A stretch of 64,000 bases of DNA from Mycobacterium gallinarum (GTDB lineage Bacteria; Actinomycetota; Actinomycetes; Mycobacteriales; Mycobacteriaceae). Of the stretch, positions 25,238 through 33,545 are shown one piece after another (position 1 is the stretch's first letter; each line of letters opens with the position of its first letter). The DNA is taken from the NCBI RefSeq assembly GCF_010726765.1, contig NZ_AP022601.1:3038001-3102000 (forward strand), in the 5' to 3' direction. The position numbers and the translations under genes were made by a program. The notes beneath the pieces are model-generated. The model worked only from the letters and a program-made list of their open reading frames with translations. It did not search any database and was not told the DNA's origin.

Positions 25238-26788
25238 TCAGCCTGCCTGAGCCTGAGATACGAGAAGACGTAACCGCTTCTTGTCGACCTTGCCACTGGG
25301 CAGCACCGGCATTTCGTCGACGATCATCAGCCGGCGCGGAACCTTGTAGGCGGCCAGGCGTTCGCGTGTGAAAGCCTGGATCTCATCGAGAGTGACGTTG
25401 GCGCCAGGATCGACTGTGACGACCGCGCACACGGTTTCACCCCATCGCTCGTCCGGCGCCCCGACCACCGCGCACGCCGCGACACCAGCCACCCGACTCA
25501 GCGCGTCCTCCACCTCCGGCGAGTAGACGTTCTCGCCGCCGCTGATGATCACATCCTTCTTACGATCGACCAGGTACAACAGCCCGCGTTCGTCGAACCT
25601 GCCGATGTCGCCGGTGTGACACCAGCCGTCACGCAGCGTGGCCAACGTCGCCACGTCGTCGTCCCAGTACCCGCGGAACAACGAATCCGACTGCACCACA
25701 ATCTCACCGGGTTCGCCGAGCGGTACATCGACACCGTCCTCGTCGACCGTGGAGACCCGTATGCCGGGAAACGGGAATCCGACCGAGCGCAGGACCGCTG
25801 GATCTCCGCCTGGTGCATGCAGTTCACGCGGCAACCCCGAGACGATCGCCTCGGTCTGCCCGTAGAGATTCAAGAACCCGACCGACGGCATCATCGCCAG
25901 CGCCCGTTCGAGAATGTTCATGGTCATCGGCGCCGCCGCATAGATGACGGTGCGTAGGCTCGTGACAAGTGCGACATCGGCCACCGCATCGAGCAGCGCG
26001 CGCAACATCACCGGAGCCAGGTGCAGTACGGTGATGCGCTCCTGCGCGATCAGCCGAACGGCCTCGTCGGCGTCGAACTGCTGCTGCAACACCACGGTTC
26101 CGCCTCGGGCGTGCATGCCGCCGATGATGGCCATGGCTCCGATGTGGAACATCGGCATGTTGATCAGGCCGCGGTCGTCAGGGCCGGTGCGCATTTCGAC
26201 GTTCATCGTGAACGCCACCTGCCGATGTTCGCGTTGACCGAGCATGCAACATTTCGACGCACCGGTGGTACCGCTGGTGAAGATCAGACACGCGATGTCA
26301 TCGGGCCGTGCGCGCAGCACCAGATCGGATTCGCCTGCAGCCACGAAGGTCTCATACGCAGCCATGTCCGGCCGCTCAAAGCTGCCGATGCACACCAGAT
26401 GGGGTGAGGACGTGAGCGTGGGTGCGAGTTCGGCGATCATCGGCGCGAACTCGTCGGCGCAAAGGACGATTTTCGGGCGAACCCGGTTGAGTACGTCGCG
26501 CACTTCGTCGGCCGTGAGCCGGAAGTTGACGGTCGCCATGATGATTCCGCTGAGTTGGCAGGCCGCCATTACCTCGCCGAACTCGATGCTGTTGCGGCTC
26601 AGGATCGCGACGCGATCCTGGCGTCGCACACCGGCAGCCGCCATCGCTGACACCAACTGGACCGCACGCTCATACAGCTGCGCATGGGTGATGCTGCGGT
26701 CATCGAGCCGGTAGGCGGTCACGTCCGGAAATCGACGGGCATTGTCGGTGACGATGTCACCCAACGTCATTCCCGCGTCGGCCGCCAT
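25238..26788 (-). CDS. Acyl-CoA ligase (FadD-type)
   Basis: A 516-residue ANL enzyme with FTSGTTGASKCCMLG near residue 172 (the usual Lys-Gly of this loop is replaced by Lys-Cys-Cys), NLYGQTEA, the GD of HTGDIGR, the hinge DRKKDVIISGGENVYSPEVE and the C-terminal LPSGKVDKKRL with catalytic Lys. It activates an acid to its CoA ester. It starts 2 bases after the stop of the Ltp2-like gene, so it belongs with the MaoC/Ltp2-like pair and probably supplies their substrate. Confidence 0.9.
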   Translation of the reverse strand: MAADAGMTLGDIVTDNARRFPDVTAYRLDDRSITHAQLYERAVQLVSAMAAAGVRRQDRVAILSRNSIEFGEVMAACQLSGIIMATVNFRLTADEVRDVLNRVRPKIVLCADEFAPMIAELAPTLTSSPHLVCIGSFERPDMAAYETFVAAGESDLVLRARPDDIACLIFTSGTTGASKCCMLGQREHRQVAFTMNVEMRTGPDDRGLINMPMFHIGAMAIIGGMHARGGTVVLQQQFDADEAVRLIAQERITVLHLAPVMLRALLDAVADVALVTSLRTVIYAAAPMTMNILERALAMMPSVGFLNLYGQTEAIVSGLPRELHAPGGDPAVLRSVGFPFPGIRVSTVDEDGVDVPLGEPGEIVVQSDSLFRGYWDDDVATLATLRDGWCHTGDIGRFDERGLLYLVDRKKDVIISGGENVYSPEVEDALSRVAGVAACAVVGAPDERWGETVCAVVTVDPGANVTLDEIQAFTRERLAAYKVPRRLMIVDEMPVLPSGKVDKKRLRLLVSQAQAG

Positions 26789-26790
26789 GG

Positions 26791-27984
26791 CTACCGGCTG
26801 CTGAGCAGCATCGATCCCGCCACCGGCCCGCCACCGACACCGACGGCCACCACCTCGGGCGTCTTCGGCGCCTGGCGTTCGCCGCCGTCACCCCACATCT
26901 GCACGCACGCCTCGTGAACGAAGCCCATACCGTGCAGCCTGCCACCAGACAGCTGCCCACCGCTGGTGTTTATCGGCAACGCACCGTGAAGCGCGATACG
27001 CTCGCCGCCCTCGATGAAATCCCCCACCCTGCCGTGCTCGCAGAACCCCAGCGCTTCCAACCACATCACGGTCAGGAACGAAAACCCGTCGTAGAGCTGG
27101 GCCATGTCGACGTCTGAGGGTGTCAACTGCGTGTGCTCCCACAGGGTGGCAGCGGAGTCGTGCGCGGCCATCGTCGTGAGGTCGCAACGCTGGTCCCACG
27201 TCGCGCGTTCGAACATGCCAGGGCCGACGGACTCCACGGTCAAAGGATGGCGCGGCAATCCCTTGGCTGCGTCACGTCGCGACACGATGACGGCCGTCGC
27301 TCCGTCGCACGGCACATCGCAGTCGTACAGGCACAGTGGCTCAGAGATCATCCTGGCGCCGAGATAGTCGTCCATCGTCATGGGTTCGCGGTACACCGCG
27401 TCCGGGTTGAGCGCGGCGTTGCGGCGTGCATTGAGCGCGATCCAGCCAAGTTGTTCGCGGGTCAGCCCGAAGTCGTTCATGTACCGCTGGGCCGGCATCG
27501 CCAGCCAGTTCGTCGCCGACAACGCGCCGAACGGTGCGACCCACTCGAGGTGCGGTGGCAGCTGCCCGCCACCGAACAGCACCGAGGCCCGCCCGCCTCC
27601 GGCCTGAGCGGCGGCGGTGGATTCCCACACCGATCGGTAGACCACGACGTGGTTGGCCAGCCCGAGCGTCACCGCCATACAGGCCTCGATGAGCGGGCCG
27701 ATCTGCCCAGCGGTCTCCATCGCCGAGATGTACCAGCGGCAGCGGAGACCGAGCGCGTTGCGCACCTCCTGCACCGTCGCACCCGAGAACCCCGCGTCGG
27801 GCACGCCGGGTCCGGGATAACTGGCGATCCCGTCGACGTCGTCGACGTCGAGTCCGGCGTCGGCGATCGCGCGCAGCACCGCCTCCAGGGTCAACTCGAG
27901 TCCGGTCCGCCCCAGTCTGCGGCCGACCTGCGATTTGCCCGCGCCGGTGAGCACCGCTTTGCCATCGAACGGTCCGCCTGCCAT
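26791..27984 (-). CDS. Thiolase-fold Ltp2-like protein, probable aldolase
   Basis: A 397-residue protein of the SCP-x/lipid-transfer thiolase group. The catalytic Cys region of true thiolases (NNCATG) is replaced by ISAMETAG at residues 86-93, the HDCF His is replaced by Tyr298 (AQLYDGFSF), and the GHP motif is replaced by GGRLHGMG (347-354). These are the kinds of changes seen in Ltp2, which performs a retro-aldol cleavage of a steroid side-chain CoA ester with a DUF35 partner. Its start shares a base with the MaoC stop (TGATG), so the two are coupled: hydration, then aldol cleavage is a reasonable inference. Confidence 0.8.
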   Translation of the reverse strand: MAGGPFDGKAVLTGAGKSQVGRRLGRTGLELTLEAVLRAIADAGLDVDDVDGIASYPGPGVPDAGFSGATVQEVRNALGLRCRWYISAMETAGQIGPLIEACMAVTLGLANHVVVYRSVWESTAAAQAGGGRASVLFGGGQLPPHLEWVAPFGALSATNWLAMPAQRYMNDFGLTREQLGWIALNARRNAALNPDAVYREPMTMDDYLGARMISEPLCLYDCDVPCDGATAVIVSRRDAAKGLPRHPLTVESVGPGMFERATWDQRCDLTTMAAHDSAATLWEHTQLTPSDVDMAQLYDGFSFLTVMWLEALGFCEHGRVGDFIEGGERIALHGALPINTSGGQLSGGRLHGMGFVHEACVQMWGDGGERQAPKTPEVVAVGVGGGPVAGSMLLSSR

Positions 27985-28442
27985 CAGAAGATGAACCGCG
28001 CAATGAGTTCGGCTACCGCAGCCGGCTTTTCGACGCCGTCGATCTCCACCGTGTGCCGCACGGTCAAGTTGACCGTGTCGTCGTCGACCCTCATCGCATC
28101 GAGGAGTTGGGAACGAACGCGGACACGGCTGCCCGCGGTCACTGCGGCGAGAAACCGCACCTTGTTCAGCCCGTAGTTGATCCCCATCTTGGCGTTCTCG
28201 ATGCGGTAGTTGTCCTTGCTCACACCGGGGATGAGCGACAGCGTCAGGAAGCCGTGCGCGATGGTTGCGCCATAGGGGCTCTCGGCCTTGGCCTTCTCCA
28301 CGTCGACGTGGATCCACTGGTGATCCATGGTGACCTCGGCGAAGGCATCGATGCGCTGCTGCTCTATGTCCACCCACCGGCTCACGCCGAGTTCGGCGCC
28401 GATCAGCGCGATCGCCTCGTCGATGGATCCGATCGTCTTCAT
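27984..28442 (-). CDS. MaoC-type enoyl-CoA hydratase
   Basis: A 152-residue single hot-dog protein. ATG 28442 is used because GGGAG lies five bases upstream. The hydratase motif is clear: DAFAEVTMDHQWIHVDVEKA followed by YGATIAHGFLTLSL, with the catalytic Asp and His. R-hydratases of this type add water to 2-enoyl-CoAs. It is the first gene of a leftward unit with the Ltp2-like protein and an acyl-CoA ligase, the same enzyme logic as ChsH1/ChsH2-Ltp2 in cholesterol catabolism. Confidence 0.9.
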   Translation of the reverse strand: MKTIGSIDEAIALIGAELGVSRWVDIEQQRIDAFAEVTMDHQWIHVDVEKAKAESPYGATIAHGFLTLSLIPGVSKDNYRIENAKMGINYGLNKVRFLAAVTAGSRVRVRSQLLDAMRVDDDTVNLTVRHTVEIDGVEKPAAVAELIARFIF

Positions 28443-28530
28443 CAGCACTCCCGTTCGCCTGCACCCAAATACATTTATCTATTTAACGGTATAGACTGCC
28501 GATGGCCTATTCACAAGGACAGGGAGATAC

Positions 28531-29718
28531 ATGACGTCTACGACGTCGCGCGCCGCGATCGTGGCCGCCGCACGCACACCCATCGGCACCGCGCGCAAAG
28601 GCACGCTGGCCAACATGCCCGCTGTCGAACTGGCCAAGCCGGTGGTCTCGGCCGTCATCGAACGGTCCGGGCTGGACGCCGCCGACTTCGACGACTTGGT
28701 AATGGCCGAGGTCATGCAGGGCGGCGGGGACAGCGCCCGCTACCTCGCCGTGGACCTCGGCCTGCTCGACATCCCGGGGATCGCCGTCAACCGGCAGTGC
28801 GCGTCGAGTCTGTCCGCGATCGCCGTCGGCGCGGGGCAGATCGCATCCGGGATGAGCCGCGCGATACTGGCAGGCGGCATGGAGTCGTTGTCCACGAGCC
28901 CGATCCTGCAGAAGCGCAAACCCTTCACCGCCGGCAAGTCCGCCGAGGATTACGCTCAGTGGTTCCCGGAGTCACACCCACCGACTGACGATGCGCCCGC
29001 AACCGACATGTCCATCACGGTCGCTCACAACTGCAATGTGCAGTACGGGATCACGCGCGAGGACCAGGACGAGTGGGCATTGCGCAGCCATCAGCGGGCG
29101 GTCAAAGCCATCGACGCCGGTTCGTTCGTCGACGAGATCGTGCCGCTGCAGGTGCCGCAGGCCGACGGGTCGACAGTCACGTTCGCCGAGGACGAGCATC
29201 CGCGACGTGGCACTTCGATGGAATCGCTTGCCGGACTGAAAGTTCTGCATCCGGAGATCGAAGGATTCAGCGTCACAGCCGGCAATTCGTCCGGCATCAA
29301 CGACGCAGCGGCCGTGGTCGCACTGGCGAGCCCGGACACGTCGCAGGAAGTTCTGGCGAGCCTCCTCTCCTGGACGCAGGTCGGTCTCGAGCCCAATCGA
29401 ACCGGGAGCGGACCCATTAAAGCGATTCCAAAAGCCCTGGAGCTGGCGGGACGCAAGATCGAGGACGTTGCGCTGTTCGAGATCAACGAGGCGTTCGCCG
29501 CGCAGGCTGTGGCGTGCGCCCGCGAACTCGGCCTGGACGAGGATATCGTCAACGTCTACGGGTCGGGCATCAGCCTCGGCCATCCGATCGCGGCGACGGG
29601 TGCGCGGATGGTGACATCGGCCATCTACGAATTACGCAGGCGTGGCGGGGGAATCGGCGTGCTGTCCATGTGCGCAGGCGGCGGCATGGGTGCCGCCATG
29701 GTTATCGAGGTGGCATGA
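28531..29718 (+). CDS. Acetyl-CoA acetyltransferase (thiolase)
   Basis: A 395-residue classical thiolase with every catalytic element: Cys in NRQCASSLSA near residue 90, NEAFAAQ, the His in SGISLGHPIAATGARM and the second Cys in SMCAGGGMGAA. It cleaves a 3-ketoacyl-CoA to acetyl-CoA plus a shortened acyl-CoA. AGGGAGA precedes the ATG. A Zn-less DUF35 gene follows 1 base after its stop, suggesting a complex. It is divergent from the MaoC/Ltp2-like unit. Confidence 0.92.
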   Translation: MTSTTSRAAIVAAARTPIGTARKGTLANMPAVELAKPVVSAVIERSGLDAADFDDLVMAEVMQGGGDSARYLAVDLGLLDIPGIAVNRQCASSLSAIAVGAGQIASGMSRAILAGGMESLSTSPILQKRKPFTAGKSAEDYAQWFPESHPPTDDAPATDMSITVAHNCNVQYGITREDQDEWALRSHQRAVKAIDAGSFVDEIVPLQVPQADGSTVTFAEDEHPRRGTSMESLAGLKVLHPEIEGFSVTAGNSSGINDAAAVVALASPDTSQEVLASLLSWTQVGLEPNRTGSGPIKAIPKALELAGRKIEDVALFEINEAFAAQAVACARELGLDEDIVNVYGSGISLGHPIAATGARMVTSAIYELRRRGGGIGVLSMCAGGGMGAAMVIEVA

Positions 29719-29719
29719 C

Positions 29720-30145
29720 ATGACCCAACTGATCACAGAGAACTTGTTCCGAGTCGACGGCGACCGCGCCGTCCTGCTTGCCTCACGGCGGAAGTCGACA
29801 GGCGCGCGGAAATTTCCGGCCGAGCGGCCGGAACTCTACGACGCCGACCCGGCGATCCAGGAGGACATCGAGGCGGTCGAACTGCCCACCGAGGGCACGC
29901 TCTACACGTTCACCACACAGGAGTTCCCGCCCCCGCTGCCTTACAAGGGCAACCGGTCACCCGATGTCTTCCAGCCCTATGTCGTTGGCTTCATCGACCT
30001 CGGCGGACAGGTGCTCGTCGAGGCGCTGATCATCGGGGCATCCGCATCAGAGTTGCGGATCGGTCAGCAGATGGTAAGCACCACAACGCTATTCGAGACC
30101 GAGACGGGCGAGCAGCTGCTCACCTTCGCGTTTCAGCCGAAGTGA
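29720..30145 (+). CDS. DUF35 OB-fold protein without zinc ribbon
   Basis: A 141-residue protein with the OB-fold half (GTLYTFTTQEFPPPLPYKG, FQPYVVGFIDL, EALIIGA) and an N-terminal segment LLASRRKSTGARKFPAERP that aligns to the zinc ribbon SRCxxCGxxFP but has lost all its Cys. ATG 29720 follows the thiolase stop after one base. It probably binds the thiolase as DUF35 proteins usually do. The gene overlaps the convergent dehydrogenase gene by 26 bases at their 3' ends. Confidence 0.82.
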   Translation: MTQLITENLFRVDGDRAVLLASRRKSTGARKFPAERPELYDADPAIQEDIEAVELPTEGTLYTFTTQEFPPPLPYKGNRSPDVFQPYVVGFIDLGGQVLVEALIIGASASELRIGQQMVSTTTLFETETGEQLLTFAFQPK

Positions 30146-30944
30146 GCGGCAGCGGACCGCGCGCGACCACGTCGTAGAGCAGCCCAAGATCCGTGTGTGC
30201 CTCCGTTGCTGCCGCCAGCGCCGCGTCGACATCCTTGCGCAGGAACGGCGCAGCGAGTTCGGTGAACGGCGATATTCCGCCGATGGCGCGAGCATGCCCC
30301 GCGACCTTGCTGTCGGCACTGCACGCCGCCAACGCGTCGAGAAAGCTGTTCGCGTCGATGCCCAGATCCGTCGCAACGGTGACCGCAGCACTGAGCAACT
30401 GGGCGTTGGCGGCAAAAAGCACGTTGTTGACGAGCTTGAGGTTGAGCGCTGAGCCGAGACCTCCGGTACGCAGCACCGTCGCGGCGTACGCGTCGACGAC
30501 GGTGGCGGCGGCGTCGACGGCTTCGGACGGACCGCCGATCATCACTGTGAGTCGCCCGTTGGCGATGTCCTCTGCGGTTCCGCTGATCGGTGCGTCGAGC
30601 ACGGTGATATCTGTTCTCGCCGAAGCTAATTCGCGCAGTGTGGTCACCGCACCGGTGGTGTGCGAAAGCACGACGGTGCCGGATGCACAGTGTGCGAGCA
30701 GCCCGTCACCGCCGAGGGTGACGTCACGCAACTGGTCATCCGAGAACAGACAGCAGATGACGATCCGCTGGTTCTGGACTGCATCGGCAATTCGATCGAC
30801 GGCGACCGCACCCGCTTCTTGAAGACGTTGACGGACTTCGGTTTTGCGGGCGTAGACGGTCACCGGGTGTCCCGCTGCGAGCAGACGGTGCACCATCGGT
30901 TCACCCATCTGGCCGGCGCCGACGAACCCGATCGGCTCGGTCAT
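30120..30944 (-). CDS. 3-hydroxyisobutyrate dehydrogenase-like oxidoreductase
   Basis: A 274-residue NAD(P)-dependent beta-hydroxyacid dehydrogenase: GFVGAGQMGEPM nucleotide motif at residues 7-18, the substrate loop DAPISGTAEDIANGRL near residue 118 and the catalytic Lys in LNLKLVNN near residue 170. Family members oxidise 3-hydroxyacids or reduce short semialdehydes. Its start overlaps the P450 stop (ATGA), so it probably handles a product of the P450 reaction. The 3' end runs 26 bases into the convergent DUF35 gene. Confidence 0.88.
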   Translation of the reverse strand: MTEPIGFVGAGQMGEPMVHRLLAAGHPVTVYARKTEVRQRLQEAGAVAVDRIADAVQNQRIVICCLFSDDQLRDVTLGGDGLLAHCASGTVVLSHTTGAVTTLRELASARTDITVLDAPISGTAEDIANGRLTVMIGGPSEAVDAAATVVDAYAATVLRTGGLGSALNLKLVNNVLFAANAQLLSAAVTVATDLGIDANSFLDALAACSADSKVAGHARAIGGISPFTELAAPFLRKDVDAALAAATEAHTDLGLLYDVVARGPLPLTSAETRR

Positions 30945-32164
30945 TCGGTGTCGCCCAGTGCGACGCGTGGACCAGGAGTGAAAGCGATCGGCAGCTTCCG
31001 CATCGCCCAGACTTCGCCGGCGTCCTCGAAGCGGAGCGGTTCACCGTCGAGGTGAAAGTCCGGCAGGCGGGCGAGGATCTCGCCGAGCATCTCTTGGAAC
31101 ATCATCCGCGCGAGATGCGAGCCGAGGCAACGGTGAATCCCCACACCGAAAGCCATCTGCTTGCGACTGTTTGCGCGGTCGAGGTCGAAGGTGTCGGGAT
31201 CGGCGAATATCGACGGGTCGCGGTTGGCGGCGGCCCACATGAGGATCACCCGATCGCCGGCTCGCAGCGATGCGTCGTGGAACTCGGCCTCTCTGGACAC
31301 CGTGCGCGCCAGACCGAGGGTCGGCGTGTAGAGACGCAGGAACTCGTCGGTCGCCTTCTCGATCCACTCCGGCTGCGCGACGAGCGTCGCGCGCAGCTTC
31401 GGTTGCTGGGTCAGGGCGTACAGCACGTTGCCGGTCAGACCGCTGGTGGTGTCCATTCCACCGAGCATCATCAGCACCGTGTACATCAGGATCTGGGTGT
31501 CGTCGAACGGCACATCGTCGATGTGACCGTTGAGGATTCGGCCGAAGAGGTCGTCACCCAGGTCGCCTCTCTCGCGACGTTCCGACATGTACTTGTAGAT
31601 TTCGCCGAACAGCTCCATGACCGCGGCGCCGGACTTCTCCTCGTCGTGCGTGCGGTCGTGCACCATCGAATGCACCCAGTGCACCCACTCCAGGTATTTC
31701 GACTGGTCGAAGTCGAGCATGTGCAGGATCAGCTTCGCGGGCAGCGGAGTGGTCAGCTCGCCGACGATGTCGCAGTGTCCGCGCTCGATGAACTCGTTGA
31801 CCATCTCCCGGGCCATGCGACGAGCCCGCGGCCGCAGCTTTTCCGCTTGGCCCGGCGAGAAGACCTGCAGTGTGACTTGCCGAAGTTTCTGGGTCAGAGG
31901 CGGATCCGATTCGATAGGCAAGATCGGAAACGGTGCACCGCTAGCCGGGATCCCCACCGAAGGATAGGAATTGAACAGCTCGTCATCACGCGCGGCGTCG
32001 AACACCGACTGATAGTCGAGAAGTGCCCAGAATCCGCCATGCTCGGTGGAATGGGTGACCGGACACCGCGATCGCATTTCGGCCATGGTGGCGTGCGGAC
32101 ACTCGCGGAATTCCGGCGAATGGTGATCGAAGGACTCGACGACGGTCGCCTGCGCATCGGTCAT
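30941..32164 (-). CDS. Cytochrome P450
   Basis: A 407-residue soluble bacterial P450. The I-helix oxygen-binding motif is GGMDTT (235-240), the K-helix ExxR is E274-F-L-R277, and the heme loop is FGVGIHRC with Cys346 as the ligand. ACCTCC-complement (GGAGGT) sits just before the ATG. It hydroxylates an unknown hydrophobic substrate and needs a ferredoxin; none is adjacent, the nearest being at 24317. It faces a TetR gene across a strong palindrome and overlaps the downstream dehydrogenase gene by ATGA. Confidence 0.93.
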   Translation of the reverse strand: MTDAQATVVESFDHHSPEFRECPHATMAEMRSRCPVTHSTEHGGFWALLDYQSVFDAARDDELFNSYPSVGIPASGAPFPILPIESDPPLTQKLRQVTLQVFSPGQAEKLRPRARRMAREMVNEFIERGHCDIVGELTTPLPAKLILHMLDFDQSKYLEWVHWVHSMVHDRTHDEEKSGAAVMELFGEIYKYMSERRERGDLGDDLFGRILNGHIDDVPFDDTQILMYTVLMMLGGMDTTSGLTGNVLYALTQQPKLRATLVAQPEWIEKATDEFLRLYTPTLGLARTVSREAEFHDASLRAGDRVILMWAAANRDPSIFADPDTFDLDRANSRKQMAFGVGIHRCLGSHLARMMFQEMLGEILARLPDFHLDGEPLRFEDAGEVWAMRKLPIAFTPGPRVALGDTE

Positions 32165-32179
32165 GGCTCCACCTCCTCA

Positions 32180-32206
32180 AACTACACTTTTATCAAATGT
32201 GTAGTT
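32180..32206. promoter_or_regulatory. TetR-type operator between P450 and regulator genes
   Basis: AACTACAC-N11-GTGTAGTT is a perfect 8-bp inverted repeat in the 53-base divergent promoter. TAGCAT (32206-32211) is a plausible -10 for the rightward regulator, which would put the transcript start at its ATG (leaderless). One operator could control both genes. Confidence 0.75.
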
Positions 32207-32217
32207 AGCATACGGTA

Positions 32218-32832
32218 ATGGCAAAGAGTGCGGAAGCGCAACGTGCGCCGGCGTGGGGTGCCGATCTCCCGCCGACCGAAGCGGAGGCGCGTGCCCGGCT
32301 GCTCGACGCGGCCGAGGCGTGCTTCCTCGAAAGAGGGCCCAGCAAAACGAAAGTCACGCACGTAGCGGCCAAGGCGGGTGTCCACCGGACGACGGTGTAC
32401 AGCTACTTCGCCAACATGGACGAGATCCTGGCGGCATGCTTCGTGAAGGCCACGAACCTCGTCGTCGACGCGGCCGAACCGTACTTCGCACAGCGCGGCC
32501 CGTTCATCGAACGTCTGATCATGGGTGCGCTCGCGGGCCTCGGCGCCGCGCGCTCGTCACCGACAATGCGCGCGATGACCACCCCCGAGGAACTGGCCCG
32601 CACGCATCGCGCGGCCGAGCGATCCGAGGCATGGCGCGCCGAGATCGTCGACCGCCTTGTCGAGCGCTTCGTGGCCGCGTCCGGTGAGGTGCGTACCGAT
32701 GTATCGCCACAGGTGTTGGCGCAGTGGGTGGTACGCATCTGCTTCAGCCTGATCGAAGAGCCCGGCAGTGCCGAAATCGGTGGCGACGAGGGTCTGCTGC
32801 GGACGTTTCTTCCGCGCACGATCGCGCCGTGA
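32218..32832 (+). CDS. TetR family regulator, likely repressor of the P450 unit
   Basis: A 204-residue protein with the HTH KVTHVAAKAGVHRTTVYSYF near residues 41-60 and a helical C-terminal domain. It is divergent from the P450 gene with an 8-bp palindrome between them, the classical arrangement of an autoregulated repressor. No ribosome site is visible, consistent with a leaderless mRNA. The ligand may be the P450 substrate or a CoA ester derived from it. Confidence 0.9.
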   Translation: MAKSAEAQRAPAWGADLPPTEAEARARLLDAAEACFLERGPSKTKVTHVAAKAGVHRTTVYSYFANMDEILAACFVKATNLVVDAAEPYFAQRGPFIERLIMGALAGLGAARSSPTMRAMTTPEELARTHRAAERSEAWRAEIVDRLVERFVAASGEVRTDVSPQVLAQWVVRICFSLIEEPGSAEIGGDEGLLRTFLPRTIAP

Positions 32833-32835
32833 CGG

Positions 32836-33429
32836 CTAGGTCTTCGCGATTCCGGCGATGAAATCCGCCAGCACAGCGATCACCTCGGTTCGATCGACGG
32901 CGACGGATTGGGTCTGTACCGCATACCACGCACGATCCAGCATGCCCATCGCCGTCACGCCGATCAACTCCGGCGAATGCGGACCATCGACGCAGATCGC
33001 CTGCCCCAACTTCCATGCCGCTCTCGTCATCATGTGATCGCGCGAGCGGCGGAACGCCTCGTCGTCGGGGGCGGTGTGCGCCGCGGCCGTCACGAACGCG
33101 CCATGACGATCCATGTAGTCGAAATAATCCCCGACCCATCCACGAACGGCCTCGATGTCACGCGATTCCATCGCCTGCGGGCAGTTCGCGATCACCCCGA
33201 GGACATCGTGATAAGCCGTCCTGCCGAGCACGTCGAAGACTTCGTGCTTGTCCTTGAAATAGGTATAGAAGCCCGCGCGGGAGATGCCGCATGCCTCGGT
33301 GATCGCGTTGATCGGTGTGCCGTTGAAACCGCGCTGCAGAAACAGCTCACGACTGGCCTGCAGGATCGCCGAACGGGTGCGCTCACCCCGACTCATGTCG
33401 AGCGACTCGTCCTGCGGGGTCACGGTCAT
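32836..33429 (-). CDS. TetR family regulator, likely repressor of the amidohydrolase
   Basis: A 197-residue protein with the HTH TPINAITEACGISRAGFYTYF near residues 37-57. It is divergent from the amidohydrolase gene at 33546 and a 20-base palindrome (33509-33528) lies between. The two neighbouring TetR genes converge, 3 bases apart at their stops, but their HTHs differ and their operators do not resemble each other, so they probably sense different ligands. Confidence 0.9.
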   Translation of the reverse strand: MTVTPQDESLDMSRGERTRSAILQASRELFLQRGFNGTPINAITEACGISRAGFYTYFKDKHEVFDVLGRTAYHDVLGVIANCPQAMESRDIEAVRGWVGDYFDYMDRHGAFVTAAAHTAPDDEAFRRSRDHMMTRAAWKLGQAICVDGPHSPELIGVTAMGMLDRAWYAVQTQSVAVDRTEVIAVLADFIAGIAKT

Positions 33430-33479
33430 GAACGCACACTACCTGACGATAGTGTCGCATCCCACTCTTACCTGTTGAG

Positions 33480-33496
33480 CAGCGTTTCTAACGCTG
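33480..33496. promoter_or_regulatory. 7-bp inverted repeat in divergent promoter
   Basis: CAGCGTT-TCT-AACGCTG is a perfect inverted repeat upstream of the leftward TetR gene. It could be a second operator or a stem in the TetR leader. It has no T-run, so a terminator is unlikely. Confidence 0.4.
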
Positions 33497-33508
33497 TTTC
33501 CGACACAT

Positions 33509-33528
33509 ACTTGACACTTGTGTCAAGT
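33509..33528. promoter_or_regulatory. TetR-type operator upstream of amidohydrolase
   Basis: ACTTGACAC-TT-GTGTCAAGT is a perfect 9-bp inverted repeat, ending 17 bases before the amidohydrolase start. It contains TTGACA, so it probably overlaps a -35 element; a bound TetR protein would block transcription. Confidence 0.75.
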
Positions 33529-33545
33529 TACGCGAAGCTCGGCTC

